A stretch of 64,000 bases of DNA from Rhodoferax koreense. Its GTDB lineage: Bacteria; Pseudomonadota; Gammaproteobacteria; Burkholderiales; Burkholderiaceae_C. This document shows, in pieces, positions 16,555 to 25,472 of the stretch. The first letter of the stretch is position 1. Each line of letters opens with the position of its first letter. The stretch covers positions 2,232,001 through 2,296,000 of the forward strand of contig NZ_CP019236.1 in the NCBI RefSeq assembly GCF_001955695.1, given 5' to 3'. Position numbers and translations under genes: made by a program. The notes below the pieces were generated by a model. It was not told the DNA's origin and searched no databases. It worked only from the letters and a program-made list of their open reading frames with translations.

Positions 16555-18315
16555 TCAGAAACTGGTCCAGTCGTCGGTGCCGGTGCTCCCCGGCTGCGCG
16601 GCCTGGGCGGTGGCTGGCGCCTCGGCCGCGGGCTGCAGGCGCGAGACGTTGGTCGCACGCTGCGGGCTGCGGCGGTCGGTGCCGACAAGGGACGTGCTCC
16701 TGGCTGCGGAACGCACGGCCACCGGCGCGGCCACGGCCTGGACCGGCGCACGCACCTGGCCTTGCGCCTGCGCCGCGAGTTGGAACACCGAAACGGCCTG
16801 TACCAGTTGTTCGGCCTGAGTCTTCAGGCTGGCTGCGGCGGCGGCGCTTTGTTCCACCAGCGCGGCGTTCTGCTGCGTGGCCTGGTCCATCTGGTTCACC
16901 GCGTCGCCGACCTGGGCCACGCTGGTGCTCTGCTCGCTGCTGGCGGTGCTGATCTCGCGCATGATGTCCGAAACACGTTTCACCGAGGCCACGATCTCCT
17001 GCATGGTGCTGCCGGCGCGGTCGACCAGAGCCGTGCCCTTTTCCACGCGTTCGACACTCGCCGTGATCAGCGTCTTGATCTCCTTGGCCGCCTGGGCGCT
17101 GCGTTGCGCCAGGCTGCGCACTTCGCTGGCCACCACCGAGAAGCCGCGGCCCTGTTCACCCGCACGCGCCGCTTCCACGGCCGCGTTCAACGCCAGGATG
17201 TTGGTCTGGAACGCGATGCTGTCGATCACGCTGATGATGTCGGCGATCTGGCGCGAGCTGTCGTTGATGCCCTTCATGGTCTCGACCACCTGGCCGACCA
17301 CGTCGCCACCCTTGGTCGCCACCGTGGACGCCGCCGCCGCCAGTTCACCGGCCTGGCGCGCGCTGTCGGCGTTGTTGGCCACCGTGCCGCCGAGTTGCGC
17401 CATGGATGCCGCGGTCTGCTGCAAGGCCGCTGCCTGCTGCTCGGTGCGCATGCTGAGGTCGCTGTTGCCCTGCGCGATTTCCGAACTCGCCACCGACACG
17501 CTGTCGGCATTGCCGCGCACCGCGCTCACCGTGCTCACCAGGCTCTGCTGCATGCGCTGCAGCCCGGCCAGCAGGCGGCCGGTCTCGTCGGTGGCCGTGG
17601 CTTCGATCTCCACGCTGAGGTCGCCGGCAGCAATGCGGTCGGTGGCCGCCACGGCGCGGTTCAAAGGCCCGGTGATGCTCTGCGTGATACCCCAGCCGGC
17701 CAGGATGGCGGCGGCCACGGCCAGCAGGCACAGCGAAGCGAGCAGATTGCGCTGGCGCTCGTAGTCGACCAGCGCCTGCTGCTGCAGGGCCTGAGTGCGG
17801 CCTTCGGTGAAGCGGGCGTAGGCGCTGGTCGCCCGGACCAATGCCGCTAGCAGTGGCCGGCATTCGTCGTTCATGCGGGAGATGGCCTGCTCGCGCCTGC
17901 CGCTGAGTGCCAGGTCGACGATGGCCAGCGCCACCGGCCCGTAGGCCTGTTCGACCTTGCCGATGTCGGCGACCAGCGTGCGCGCCTGGTCGGACACGTC
18001 GGCGCCGGTGGCGATCATGCCCTCGAGTTGGGCCAGCCTGGCCTGCACGTCTTTGTGCGCGGCCAGCACCGCGGCTTTCTCGGAGGCCAGGTCGGCGTCC
18101 TTGGTGACCAGCACCAGGTTGCGGGCGGCGATGGCGCGGTCGTCCACCGCCGCGCGCACATGCGCGGCCACCGTGGCGCGCGCATTGGTCCCATCGGTGT
18201 AGCTGGTGAAGCGTGCGTTGGCATCGGCCAAAGCATAGAGCCCGAGCGCGGCCACGGTCGCCGCGGCCGCGGCCAGGCCGCCAAAGGCCAGGTTCAATCT
18301 GGTGCGGATGTGCAT
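16555..18315 (-). CDS. Methyl-accepting chemotaxis protein (586 aa)
   Basis: This is a transmembrane chemoreceptor. TM1 lies near residues 10-30 and a periplasmic four-helix-type sensor reaches about residue 190. TM2 ([19 protein letters not shown]), a HAMP domain and the conserved signalling hairpin follow ([39 protein letters not shown]). The last residues DDWTSF resemble the CheR/CheB-docking pentapeptide (NWETF type). GAGGA precedes the ATG at 18315. A sigma-28-like promoter lies just upstream. The ligand is unknown. Confidence 0.94.
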   Translation of the reverse strand: MHIRTRLNLAFGGLAAAAATVAALGLYALADANARFTSYTDGTNARATVAAHVRAAVDDRAIAARNLVLVTKDADLASEKAAVLAAHKDVQARLAQLEGMIATGADVSDQARTLVADIGKVEQAYGPVALAIVDLALSGRREQAISRMNDECRPLLAALVRATSAYARFTEGRTQALQQQALVDYERQRNLLASLCLLAVAAAILAGWGITQSITGPLNRAVAATDRIAAGDLSVEIEATATDETGRLLAGLQRMQQSLVSTVSAVRGNADSVSVASSEIAQGNSDLSMRTEQQAAALQQTAASMAQLGGTVANNADSARQAGELAAAASTVATKGGDVVGQVVETMKGINDSSRQIADIISVIDSIAFQTNILALNAAVEAARAGEQGRGFSVVASEVRSLAQRSAQAAKEIKTLITASVERVEKGTALVDRAGSTMQEIVASVKRVSDIMREISTASSEQSTSVAQVGDAVNQMDQATQQNAALVEQSAAAAASLKTQAEQLVQAVSVFQLAAQAQGQVRAPVQAVAAPVAVRSAARSTSLVGTDRRSPQRATNVSRLQPAAEAPATAQAAQPGSTGTDDWTSF

Positions 18316-18350
18316 TGGAAATCCTCTTCCTTGTGCCACTGTCAACAGGC

Positions 18351-18377
18351 CTATCGGGCCTCGGCCTTGGTGCTTCA
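18351..18377 (-). promoter_or_regulatory. Sigma-28 (FliA)-like promoter of the chemoreceptor gene
   Basis: On the minus strand TGAAGCAC-N11-CCCGATAG matches the flagellar sigma factor pattern TAAAGTTT-N11-GCCGATAA, best in the -10 element (CCGATA) and with exact spacing. It would start transcription about 30 bases before the ATG. Confidence 0.45.
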
Positions 18378-18431
18378 CTGGAAACATCCGACGCCGTAAG
18401 TCAGGTTGATCAAAAATCAATGTGTAAATTG

Positions 18432-18469
18432 TGTCACATTTGGTGATTAATGTCACATTTTGCGTGACA
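18432..18469. promoter_or_regulatory. TGTCAC repeat cluster, possible operator
   Basis: TGTCACATTT occurs at 18432-18441 and 18451-18460. The second copy is part of an inverted repeat TGTCAC-N7-GTGACA (18451-18469). The cluster sits between the divergent chemoreceptor and alpha/beta-hydrolase genes. The regulator is not known. Confidence 0.45.
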
Positions 18470-18533
18470 CGGTTGACCTTGAATCCGGACAGCGTTTTTC
18501 CGCGTACTGGCGGACAATCCTTCAGATATCACC

Positions 18534-19433
18534 ATGTCCTCCTTTGCACCAGACACTCGAACCACCCGTCGGCGCAGCCTTCTGGGCGCCGCCATGGCCA
18601 CGTTGCTGAGCGGGTGCTCGGCCACCGCTGCGCTTGACAAACTGGTTTCCCATCGCAGTTACACCAGCGATCCTGGCCTGGCCTTCGGCCCCGATCCGCG
18701 CCAGCGGCTCGACGTCTACCAGCCCAACGGCACGCCGCCGCCGGGCGGTGCGCCCGTGGTGCTGTTTTTTTATGGCGGTAACTGGACCCGCGGGGAACGT
18801 GCCGACTACCGCTTCGTCGGCGAGGCGCTGGCCGCCAACGGCATCGTCGCGGTGGTGGCCGACTACCGGCTCAGCCCGCAGGTGCGGTATGGCGACATGC
18901 TGCGCGACGGCGCGCTGGCCCTGCAGTGGACGCTGGCCCATGCACGCGACTACGGGGGCGAACCGGCACGTGTCATGCTGATGGGCCACTCCGCCGGCGC
19001 CTACAACGCGGCCATGCTGGCGCTCGATCCGCGCTGGCTGGGGGAAGTCGGCCTCGCGCCGGGCCGGCTCGCGGGCTGGATCGGCCTGGCCGGCCCCTAC
19101 GATTTCCTGCCGATCGTCGATCCCGAGGTCAAGGTGGCGTTCGGCTTTCCCGGTACGCCGGCGGATTCGCAGCCGATCAACCACGCCATGGCCAGGGCGC
19201 CGCGCACCTTGCTGATCGCCGGCAGTGCCGACACCGTGGTCGATCCGCGGCGCAACACCGAAGGCCTGGCGCGTCGGCTGCGTGCTTCGGGCACCGAGGT
19301 AGAGGTGCGCATCATCGAAGGCATCGGCCATGTGCGCACCGTGGCCGCGCTGGCTCGGCCGCTGGACTGGCTGGCGCCGGTGTTGCCTCCGGTGCTGGCC
19401 TTCGTGCGTGGCGAGGCCTTGCCGCCAGGCTGA
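18534..19433 (+). CDS. Alpha/beta hydrolase, probable lipoprotein
   Basis: This is a 299-aa esterase-like protein. The N-terminus TTRRRSLLGA with LLSGC suggests a twin-arginine-type signal with a lipobox Cys, so it is probably anchored in the envelope. The hydrolase fold has an oxyanion loop YGGNW (where HGG is more usual), nucleophile Ser in GHSAGAYNAAM, Asp in GSADTVVDP and His in GIGHVRT. It resembles the carboxylesterase/lipase group acting on short acyl esters. It ends exactly where the convergent DUF455 gene ends, with no spacer. Confidence 0.87.
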   Translation: MSSFAPDTRTTRRRSLLGAAMATLLSGCSATAALDKLVSHRSYTSDPGLAFGPDPRQRLDVYQPNGTPPPGGAPVVLFFYGGNWTRGERADYRFVGEALAANGIVAVVADYRLSPQVRYGDMLRDGALALQWTLAHARDYGGEPARVMLMGHSAGAYNAAMLALDPRWLGEVGLAPGRLAGWIGLAGPYDFLPIVDPEVKVAFGFPGTPADSQPINHAMARAPRTLLIAGSADTVVDPRRNTEGLARRLRASGTEVEVRIIEGIGHVRTVAALARPLDWLAPVLPPVLAFVRGEALPPG

Positions 19434-20228
19434 TCAAGCGCCGTCAGAGGGTTGGTTCAGGGCCGCGAGTTCGGCCTCTTCGAAGCCGGCCGCGCGCCGT
19501 GCTTCGAGATTGAACGGCGCACGCGGCCGCGGCGCCTCGTAGCGCGCGGCCAGGCCCGGGTAGATGGCCACGGGGTCGAGCCCCTGTCGGGCGCATTCGA
19601 CGCGGTACCAGTGGTTGCCGATGGCCACGTGGCCGATCTCGTCGCGCAGGATGATGGCGAGGATGTCACCGGCGCGGTGGTCGCCGGCGCCGATGAGCTT
19701 GGCCCGCACCGGCGGCGACGCGTCGAGCCCGCGCGCCTCCAGCGTACGCGGCACCAGCGCCAGCCGCGCCAGAAGATCGTGCTTCGTGCGTTCGGCCATG
19801 TCCCAGAGCCCGGTGTGCGCCGGGAAGTCGCCGTAAGCGTGGCCGAGCCCGTGCAGATGGTCGCGCAGCAGTTCGAAATGCAGGGCTTCCTCGTTGGCCA
19901 CCCGGAGCCAGTCGGCGTAGAACGCGGGTGGCATGCCGGGAAAGCGCCAGCAGATGTCCAGCGCCAGGTCGATGGCGTTGAGTTCGATGTGGGCCAGCGA
20001 ATGGATCAACACGGCCCGGCCTTCCGGGGTGTGCAGCGACTGTTTCCTGAACTGCAGCTTGGCGAACAGTTCGGGCCGGTCGGGCCGGCCGGGAATGCCC
20101 GGCGGCTCGGCCAGGGCTTCGTGCGTGTCGACGTGGCCCGCCGCGTCGAGCGCGCGCGCACCGGCGGCTTTGCGGTCAGGGTCGCGCTCGCGCAGCAGCG
20201 CGAGGCATTGTTGGCGCAGGGAGGTCAT
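19434..20228 (-). CDS. DUF455 ferritin-like protein
   Basis: This 264-aa cytoplasmic protein has a ferritin-like four-helix core. Putative di-metal ligands are visible in SLAHIELNAIDLALD, ANEEALHFELLRDHL and ILRDEIGHVAIGNHWY, the E/ExxH pattern typical of DUF455 family members. The family is widespread in proteobacteria and has no established function. It is convergent with the hydrolase and divergent from the carbonic anhydrase gene (71 bp between). Confidence 0.86.
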   Translation of the reverse strand: MTSLRQQCLALLRERDPDRKAAGARALDAAGHVDTHEALAEPPGIPGRPDRPELFAKLQFRKQSLHTPEGRAVLIHSLAHIELNAIDLALDICWRFPGMPPAFYADWLRVANEEALHFELLRDHLHGLGHAYGDFPAHTGLWDMAERTKHDLLARLALVPRTLEARGLDASPPVRAKLIGAGDHRAGDILAIILRDEIGHVAIGNHWYRVECARQGLDPVAIYPGLAARYEAPRPRAPFNLEARRAAGFEEAELAALNQPSDGA

Positions 20229-20299
20229 GGCGGCATCCTAGGTCATCCCTACCTACAATCGTGCCAACCCCATCGAACAGGCACCCAGGAGATCGACAC

Positions 20300-20824
20300 A
20301 TGGCCATCTACGAACTCGACGGCAAAGCCCCGACGCTCGCGCCCACGGCCTGGGTGGCCGACAGCGCCGAAGTCATCGGCGAGGTGAGCCTGGCGGAGGA
20401 CAGCAGCGTCTGGTTCGGCGTGGTGATCCGTGGCGACAACCACCTGATCAGCATCGGCCGCGGCAGCAACGTGCAGGACCTGAGCGTGCTGCACACCGAC
20501 GCGGGCGTGCCGCTGGTCATCGGCGAGAACGTCACCATCGGCCACCAGGTGATGCTGCACGGCTGCACCATCGGCGACGAGACGCTGATCGGCATCGGCT
20601 CGGTGGTGCTCAACGGCGCGCGCATCGGCAAGAATTGCCTGGTCGGCGCGGGTTCGCTGGTCACCGAGGGCAAGGAATTTCCAGACGGCTCGATGATCCT
20701 CGGCAGCCCGGCCAAGGTGGTGCGCCAGCTCACGCCCGAGCAGATCGCCGGCTTCAAGCGCAGCGCGCAGCACTACATCGACAACGCGCGGCGTTACCGC
20801 AGCGGGTTGAAAAAAGTCGGTTGA
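20300..20824 (+). CDS. Gamma-class carbonic anhydrase family protein
   Basis: This 174-aa left-handed beta-helix protein has hexapeptide repeats and the metal-binding histidines in SVLHTD and IGHQVMLHGC. Members are trimers; many YrdA/PaaY-type proteins have weak or no carbonic anhydrase activity. The ATG at 20300 follows AGGAGA. A TACAAT box at 20254-20259 may be its -10. The next gene (Hsp33) starts 32 bases after its stop, which suggests co-transcription. Confidence 0.91.
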   Translation: MAIYELDGKAPTLAPTAWVADSAEVIGEVSLAEDSSVWFGVVIRGDNHLISIGRGSNVQDLSVLHTDAGVPLVIGENVTIGHQVMLHGCTIGDETLIGIGSVVLNGARIGKNCLVGAGSLVTEGKEFPDGSMILGSPAKVVRQLTPEQIAGFKRSAQHYIDNARRYRSGLKKVG

Positions 20825-20856
20825 GCCGCACTTCATCTGTTTATCAAGGTCCATGC

Positions 20857-21840
20857 GTGTCCGAACTCCATAAATTTCTCTTCGACGGCCTGCCGGTGCG
20901 CGGCTCCATCGTACGGCTCACCGATGCCTGGCAGGAGATTCTGCGCCGTCGTGCGTCGAACACCACCGTGGGCGCCTATCCGACGCCGGTGGCCGAACTG
21001 CTGGGCGAGATGACGGCGGCCGCGGCGCTGATGCAGTCCAACATCAAGTTCGACGGCGCGCTGGTGCTGCAGGTGTTCGGCGACGGCCCGGTCAAGCTGG
21101 CCGTGGTCGAGGTGCAGCCCGACCTGAGCCTGCGCGCCACCGCCAGTGTGATGGGCGAGGTGGCGGCCGACGCCACGCTCTCCCAGATGGTCAATGTGAC
21201 CAACCAGGGCCGCTGCGCGATCACGCTCGACCCCAAGACCAAGTTCCCCGGCCAGCAGCCCTACCAGGGCGTGGTGCCGCTGTTCGGTGACCAGCGCGAG
21301 AAGCTCGAGAAAGTCAGCGACGTGTTGCAGCACTACATGCTGCAGAGCGAACAGCTCGACACCTTGCTGGTGCTGGCCGCCGACGACAAGGTGGCTGCCG
21401 GCCTGCTGATCCAGCGTTTGCCGGCCAAGGGCGAGGCGAACCTGGCCGGCGGCCGCCAGGCCGACGAGGATGAGATCGGCGTCAACGAACACTACAACCG
21501 CATCGCGCACCTGGCGTCCACGCTGAAGCGCGAGGAACTGCTGACGCTGGACGTCGACACCATCCTGCGCCGCCTTTTCTGGGAAGAGCAGGTGCTGATG
21601 TTCGCGCCCTATGCCGGCGAAACGGCGCCCAGGTTCCACTGCACCTGCAGCCGCGAACGCGTGGGCAACATGATCCAGAGCCTGGGCCGCGACGAAGTGG
21701 AAGGCATTCTGTCCGAACGCGCCGAAGTCGAGGTCGGCTGCGAGTTCTGCGGCCAGCAGTACCGCTTCGACGCGGTGGATGCCGCGCAGCTTTTCGTGAA
21801 GCCGGACGCGACGCTGCCGGGGCCTTCCAGCGTTCAGTAG
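20857..21840 (+). CDS. hslO: Redox-regulated chaperone Hsp33
   Basis: This is a 327-aa cytoplasmic holdase chaperone. The N-terminal domain (SELHKFLFDGLPVRGSIVRL, YPTPVAELLGEM) is standard. The C-terminal redox switch has the four zinc-binding cysteines as CxC (CTCS) and CxxC (CEFC), which form disulfides under oxidative stress and activate binding of unfolded proteins. The GTG at 20857 with AAGG upstream is the start; an ATG at 20853 is out of frame. Its 3' end overlaps the convergent gene by seven bases. Confidence 0.94.
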   Translation: MSELHKFLFDGLPVRGSIVRLTDAWQEILRRRASNTTVGAYPTPVAELLGEMTAAAALMQSNIKFDGALVLQVFGDGPVKLAVVEVQPDLSLRATASVMGEVAADATLSQMVNVTNQGRCAITLDPKTKFPGQQPYQGVVPLFGDQREKLEKVSDVLQHYMLQSEQLDTLLVLAADDKVAAGLLIQRLPAKGEANLAGGRQADEDEIGVNEHYNRIAHLASTLKREELLTLDVDTILRRLFWEEQVLMFAPYAGETAPRFHCTCSRERVGNMIQSLGRDEVEGILSERAEVEVGCEFCGQQYRFDAVDAAQLFVKPDATLPGPSSVQ

Positions 21841-22253
21841 GACGCGCGGCGCATCAACACGTCGCGCCGCCGTTCGTAGACCAGGATGAAGCTGGCGGCC
21901 CGTGCGTGCAGCAGCCGGTATTTCTCGACAGCGCGGTTGATCAGCCGCATGGCCTCGGCCTCCAGGCCGAATTCGATCGGCAGGCCCCAACTGTGACGCC
22001 TCAAATCGCCACATTTGACGCCGAGCTTGGCAAACGCCTTCTCAGCCTCGGCACCCAGCCTTTGATGCGAGCCGTTGAGGCCGCGAAACCTTGGCGCCTG
22101 CTTGGCTTCGCGCGCCAGGTCTTCGAGCGTCTGCTCGGCGGTGCGGGCCAGCGTGATGACCTCGCCGTATTCGCGCACCTCCAGGAACAGCGCGATGGCC
22201 ACGCGCAGCTGCGACACGGCGGTTTCGAGTTGAGGCGGGGGAGGGTGTTGCAT
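21834..22253 (-). CDS. Hypothetical all-helical protein
   Basis: This 139-aa protein is predicted to be mostly helical and has no signal peptide. A central helix (LEVREYGEVITLARTAEQTL) resembles the first helices of HEPN-like proteins, but no RxxxxH RNase motif is visible, so the link is weak. It follows the deacetylase gene on the same strand after only 11 bases, so the two form an operon probably controlled by the GntR regulator. Its 3' end overlaps hslO by seven bases. The function is unknown. Confidence 0.75.
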   Translation of the reverse strand: MQHPPPPQLETAVSQLRVAIALFLEVREYGEVITLARTAEQTLEDLAREAKQAPRFRGLNGSHQRLGAEAEKAFAKLGVKCGDLRRHSWGLPIEFGLEAEAMRLINRAVEKYRLLHARAASFILVYERRRDVLMRRASY

Positions 22254-22264
22254 GGTGGGACTCC

Positions 22265-23158
22265 TCAGTCGATGTGGCGTGCGGCGTGTTCGGCGATGGC
22301 GCCGGCGGTGGTGATCCAGCAGTGCTCGCGCTGCGCGGCAATGTGCGCCAGCGCGCGGCGCAGGTGGCGGATGCGGTGCGGCTGGCCGGCGATCATGGAA
22401 TGCAGCGAGATACCCATCACCAGCGGCTGTTCGCGTGCCTGCAGGCGCATCTCCTCGAACTGGTCGATCACCATGTCGGCGAAATCTCGCGCCCCCATGT
22501 GCCGGCCGATGATGGCCGCGCTGTCGTTGAGCTCCTGCGGATAGGGCACCGACAGGATGCGGCCGCCGTCGCGCGTGGCCAACCATACGGGCTGGTCGTC
22601 CATGCACCAGTCCAGCACGTAGCCGTAGCCAGCCTCCCGCAGCAGGTCGGGGGTGATGGCTGTCTCGGCGATCCATGGGCTGAGCCAGCCTCCGGGGTGG
22701 CGGCCCTCATGCCCGGCGATGGTGCGCGTGACTTCGTCGATCAGCGCGCGCTCGCCGTCTTCGGGCAGGTCGGCCTGGTGCTCGGAGTTCGTGCGGCCAT
22801 GCGCGGCGAAGTCGGCGCCATGCGCCCGGAAGGCCGCCAGCAGCGGGCCGCAGGTTTCGTACAGCGCGGAATTGACGAGCAGCGACAGCGGCAGTGCCAG
22901 CGACTTGAACAACTCGAGCAGGCGCCACGCGCCGACACGGTTGCCGTATTCGCGCCAGCTGTTGTTGAGCACGTCCGGCCCGGGAATGCCGGGCACCAGG
23001 TCCTCCACCAGGCCTTCGCCGAACGCGTATTGCTCGAGATTCAGCGCCACATAGACCGCCAGCCCGCGTCCTTCGGGCCAGGCGAACGGCGCGCGGCGTG
23101 TGATGGGACTGTCGGCATAGCGGGCGTGATGGCGCAGCGGGAAGTTGGCGAGTGGCAT
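22265..23158 (-). CDS. Polysaccharide deacetylase (NodB/PuuE-like) family protein
   Basis: This 297-aa cytoplasmic protein has a NodB-type catalytic fold: a strand with VNSALYE, AAHGRTNSEHQ, an SPW motif (GWLSPWIAETAIT) and a late ISLHSM strand. It resembles the PuuE/allantoinase branch, whose members act on purine breakdown products, more than cell-wall deacetylases. That assignment is tentative. It is divergent from the GntR regulator and has two motif pairs in its promoter region, so it is probably the regulator's target. Confidence 0.85.
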   Translation of the reverse strand: MPLANFPLRHHARYADSPITRRAPFAWPEGRGLAVYVALNLEQYAFGEGLVEDLVPGIPGPDVLNNSWREYGNRVGAWRLLELFKSLALPLSLLVNSALYETCGPLLAAFRAHGADFAAHGRTNSEHQADLPEDGERALIDEVTRTIAGHEGRHPGGWLSPWIAETAITPDLLREAGYGYVLDWCMDDQPVWLATRDGGRILSVPYPQELNDSAAIIGRHMGARDFADMVIDQFEEMRLQAREQPLVMGISLHSMIAGQPHRIRHLRRALAHIAAQREHCWITTAGAIAEHAARHID

Positions 23159-23166
23159 GTCAAATC

Positions 23167-23204
23167 CTATAAAGCATGCAATGTTTTATAGAATGGCATG
23201 CAAT
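23167..23204. promoter_or_regulatory. Repeat cluster, probable GntR operator
   Basis: GCATGCAAT occurs at 23174-23182 and 23196-23204, 22 bp apart (two helix turns). The first copy lies inside an inverted repeat CTATAAA (23167-23173)/TTTATAG (23185-23191). It sits 9-46 bases upstream of the deacetylase start, in a divergent promoter region. Confidence 0.55.
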
Positions 23205-23397
23205 CTTGATGCCAGGGTTGCTGAAGGGTTGAGTCGTCAATTGGCGCGATGGTGACTCGGATTGGTGCGTCGGGCTGCCCGTGGCTGGTGCATGGAATGC
23301 CATTCGTGGATCGATTGGCGACTATGCATAATCGGATGCAATGCGCGCTCGAGGTCGACTCCACGGCCGCGGGCATCTTCCCTACAGGTGAACCACG

Positions 23398-24132
23398 ATG
23401 CCAACCCCAGCGGCCAAGACGACGATCCGAAAACCACGCACGGTCACGGCGAAAACGGCCACCGAAGTGGCGTTGAGCGTCGACCAGATCCATGAGCGCA
23501 TCCTCACCGCCATCCTCGAACACCGGCTGCCGCCGGGCACGCAACTCGTGGAGCACCGGCTGGCCGAATTGTTCGAGGTCAGCCGCACCAAGATCCGCGA
23601 GGCCATCGGCCGGCTGGTGCACGACCGCATCGCCACAAATTTCCCCAACCGCGGCGCGTTCATTACCAGCCCCACGCCGGAGGAGGCGCGCGAGGTGTTC
23701 GCCACACGCCGGCTCATCGAGCCCGAACTCGCGCGCCTGGCCGCCCGCCAGGCCACGGCGCGCCAGATCGCCACGCTGCGCAGCCATGTGGCGCGCGAGG
23801 CAAGGGCCCGCGCGGGCAGCAACCCCTATGCGCTGATGCCCTTGACCGGCGAATTCCATCTGCTGATCGCCGAGATCGCCGGCAACGGCTTCCTCGCGCG
23901 CACGCTGCGCGAACTCGAGTCGCTGACCTGCCTGAGCATCATCCTCTACGACGCGCCGGGTAGTGAAAGCTGTCCGCAGGACGAACACGAACGCCTGCTG
24001 GCAGCCATCGAGGCGCGCGACACCGAGGGCGCGGCGGCGCTGATGCTGCACCATTTGGCGCACATCGAACGCGGGCTGAAGCTGGCGCCGCGCATCGAGG
24101 AATCGCGGTCGCTGGAGGACGCGTTCCGTTAG
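23398..24132 (+). CDS. GntR-family (FCD domain) transcriptional regulator
   Basis: This 244-aa DNA-binding protein has a basic N-terminal extension and a winged helix-turn-helix (about 28-95, with LVEHRLAELFEVSRTKIREA). An all-helical FCD effector domain (about 105-225) follows, with metal-binding-type His residues in GEFHLLIAE and LMLHHLAHIE. FCD-type regulators respond to small carboxylates. It is divergent from the deacetylase gene, 239 bp away, and its stop overlaps the convergent kinase gene by four bases. Confidence 0.9.
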   Translation: MPTPAAKTTIRKPRTVTAKTATEVALSVDQIHERILTAILEHRLPPGTQLVEHRLAELFEVSRTKIREAIGRLVHDRIATNFPNRGAFITSPTPEEAREVFATRRLIEPELARLAARQATARQIATLRSHVAREARARAGSNPYALMPLTGEFHLLIAEIAGNGFLARTLRELESLTCLSIILYDAPGSESCPQDEHERLLAAIEARDTEGAAALMLHHLAHIERGLKLAPRIEESRSLEDAFR

Positions 24133-24815
24133 CTTGCCGGCGGCTTGGTGAGCCGGCTGAACAGCCGGTGTTCACAGGCCGGGTCGCTGCACTTGTCGCA
24201 GGTCCAGACCCAGCGCTCGGCGCCGGCCTCGGGGCTGGCCGGATCCCGCGAGGCGGGGGAGGGCAGCAGTTGGCAGGCCTGTAATGCGTTGTGCAGCCGC
24301 TCGTCGCCGCTGCCGTAGATCACCTTGTAGGGCACGTCGCCCTGCGCCAGCTTGCCGCGCAGCAGGGCATCGATCGGCGCGCGCACCTGGGGGCCGTCGC
24401 GCTGCAGGCCGTCGGCCACCCAGGGCAGGTCCAGGCCGGTGACCAGGGTGTGGATGTAGGTCTGCTGATGGGCCAACGCCATGGCGTAGAGCGAATCGTC
24501 GCCGAACAGCCAGTCGCTGTAGATCGCGGTCATCAGCGGCGTGGTGTCGGCGATGACGAAGCCTGGCGATGCCGAGGGCTCGCCGGCCAGTTGCGCGACG
24601 GCCTGGCGCACGTGGCTGGCCTGGGTCTGGGCGATGCCGGCCTGCTCGTCGGGCCGCGGCGTGCGGCCGTGCTGGTCACACCAGGTGCGCAGCCATTCGG
24701 CCACCGTCGCCACGCGGTGCCCGCGCGCGGCCAAGGCTCTGGACATCGCCTGGGTGAGCCAGGTTTTTCCCGTGCTTTCGGTACCCAGCAGCGCGATGGT
24801 GACGACGTCGCTCAT
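24129..24815 (-). CDS. NadR-like P-loop kinase (probable ribosylnicotinamide kinase)
   Basis: This 228-aa protein resembles the C-terminal kinase domain of NadR. It has Walker A GTESTGKTWL near residue 10, ADTTPLMTAIYSDWLF, and LDLPWVADGLQRDGPQVR. A cysteine-containing C-terminus (WTCDKCSDPACEH) is unusual and may bind a metal. It has no nucleotidyltransferase domain. Coupling to pnuC by an ATGA overlap indicates a role in phosphorylating nicotinamide riboside taken up by PnuC (strong inference). Confidence 0.85.
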   Translation of the reverse strand: MSDVVTIALLGTESTGKTWLTQAMSRALAARGHRVATVAEWLRTWCDQHGRTPRPDEQAGIAQTQASHVRQAVAQLAGEPSASPGFVIADTTPLMTAIYSDWLFGDDSLYAMALAHQQTYIHTLVTGLDLPWVADGLQRDGPQVRAPIDALLRGKLAQGDVPYKVIYGSGDERLHNALQACQLLPSPASRDPASPEAGAERWVWTCDKCSDPACEHRLFSRLTKPPAS

Positions 24816-25456
24816 GCAGCCGCCCCCTGCTGCACCGCGCGGTCGCGCCAGGCGCGCCAGCCGGCCACGCTGAGGACGATGAAAAGGGTATAGAGCACGG
24901 CGGTGAGCCACAGCCCCTTGTACGCGAACAGGCCGACGCTCACCGTGTTTACCGCGATCCAGGCCAGCCAGTTCTCGATGTACTTGCGGCCCAGCAGGTA
25001 TTGGCCCACCAGGCTGACAGCGGTCGGGAACGCGTCCCACCAGGGGACGTCGGTATTGGTGAAATTTTGAAGAATCAGGCCCGTGACGGGCCACAGCACG
25101 GCGCAGGCAGCTAGCGTTTTGAGAGCACCCATGCCTGGCAAGTATTGCACGTGCAGACTGCTGCCGCCCGCCCGATGGCCCCGCAGCCACTGCCACCAGC
25201 CCCAGAAAGCCAGGACGACGAAGACGCCCTGCAGCGCCGCATCGCCATACAGCCGGTTGCGCCAGAACAGTTCGCCATACAGCAGCGAACTGAGGATGGC
25301 CAGCGGCCAGCCCCAATGGATTTCTCGGATGTTGCACAACACCATGGCCAGCGCCAACACCACGGCAACGAGTTCCAGCCAGGTGGTGGGCGCGCCCCAG
25401 AGCGTGAAAGCGGTTTGCTCCGCCAGCGCCCACAAGGTGTTCCACACATCGGTCAT
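24812..25456 (-). CDS. pnuC: Nicotinamide riboside transporter PnuC
   Basis: This 214-aa inner-membrane protein has about seven helices and the PnuC signature IREIHWGWPLAILSSLLYG, AFWGWWQWL and GQYLLGRKYIENWLAWI. PnuC takes up nicotinamide riboside by facilitated diffusion, with trapping by a cytoplasmic kinase, which is encoded by the overlapping next gene. No NAD-type riboswitch could be recognised upstream. A dispersed repeat separates it from ftsB. Confidence 0.92.
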   Translation of the reverse strand: MTDVWNTLWALAEQTAFTLWGAPTTWLELVAVVLALAMVLCNIREIHWGWPLAILSSLLYGELFWRNRLYGDAALQGVFVVLAFWGWWQWLRGHRAGGSSLHVQYLPGMGALKTLAACAVLWPVTGLILQNFTNTDVPWWDAFPTAVSLVGQYLLGRKYIENWLAWIAVNTVSVGLFAYKGLWLTAVLYTLFIVLSVAGWRAWRDRAVQQGAAA

Positions 25457-25472
25457 CTTGGCGTTTCGAGGG

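Noticed and set aside
18406..18420. FNR/Anr-like TTGAT-ATCAA site upstream of the chemoreceptor
   Set aside because: The spacer is five bases instead of four, so it does not fit the consensus site.
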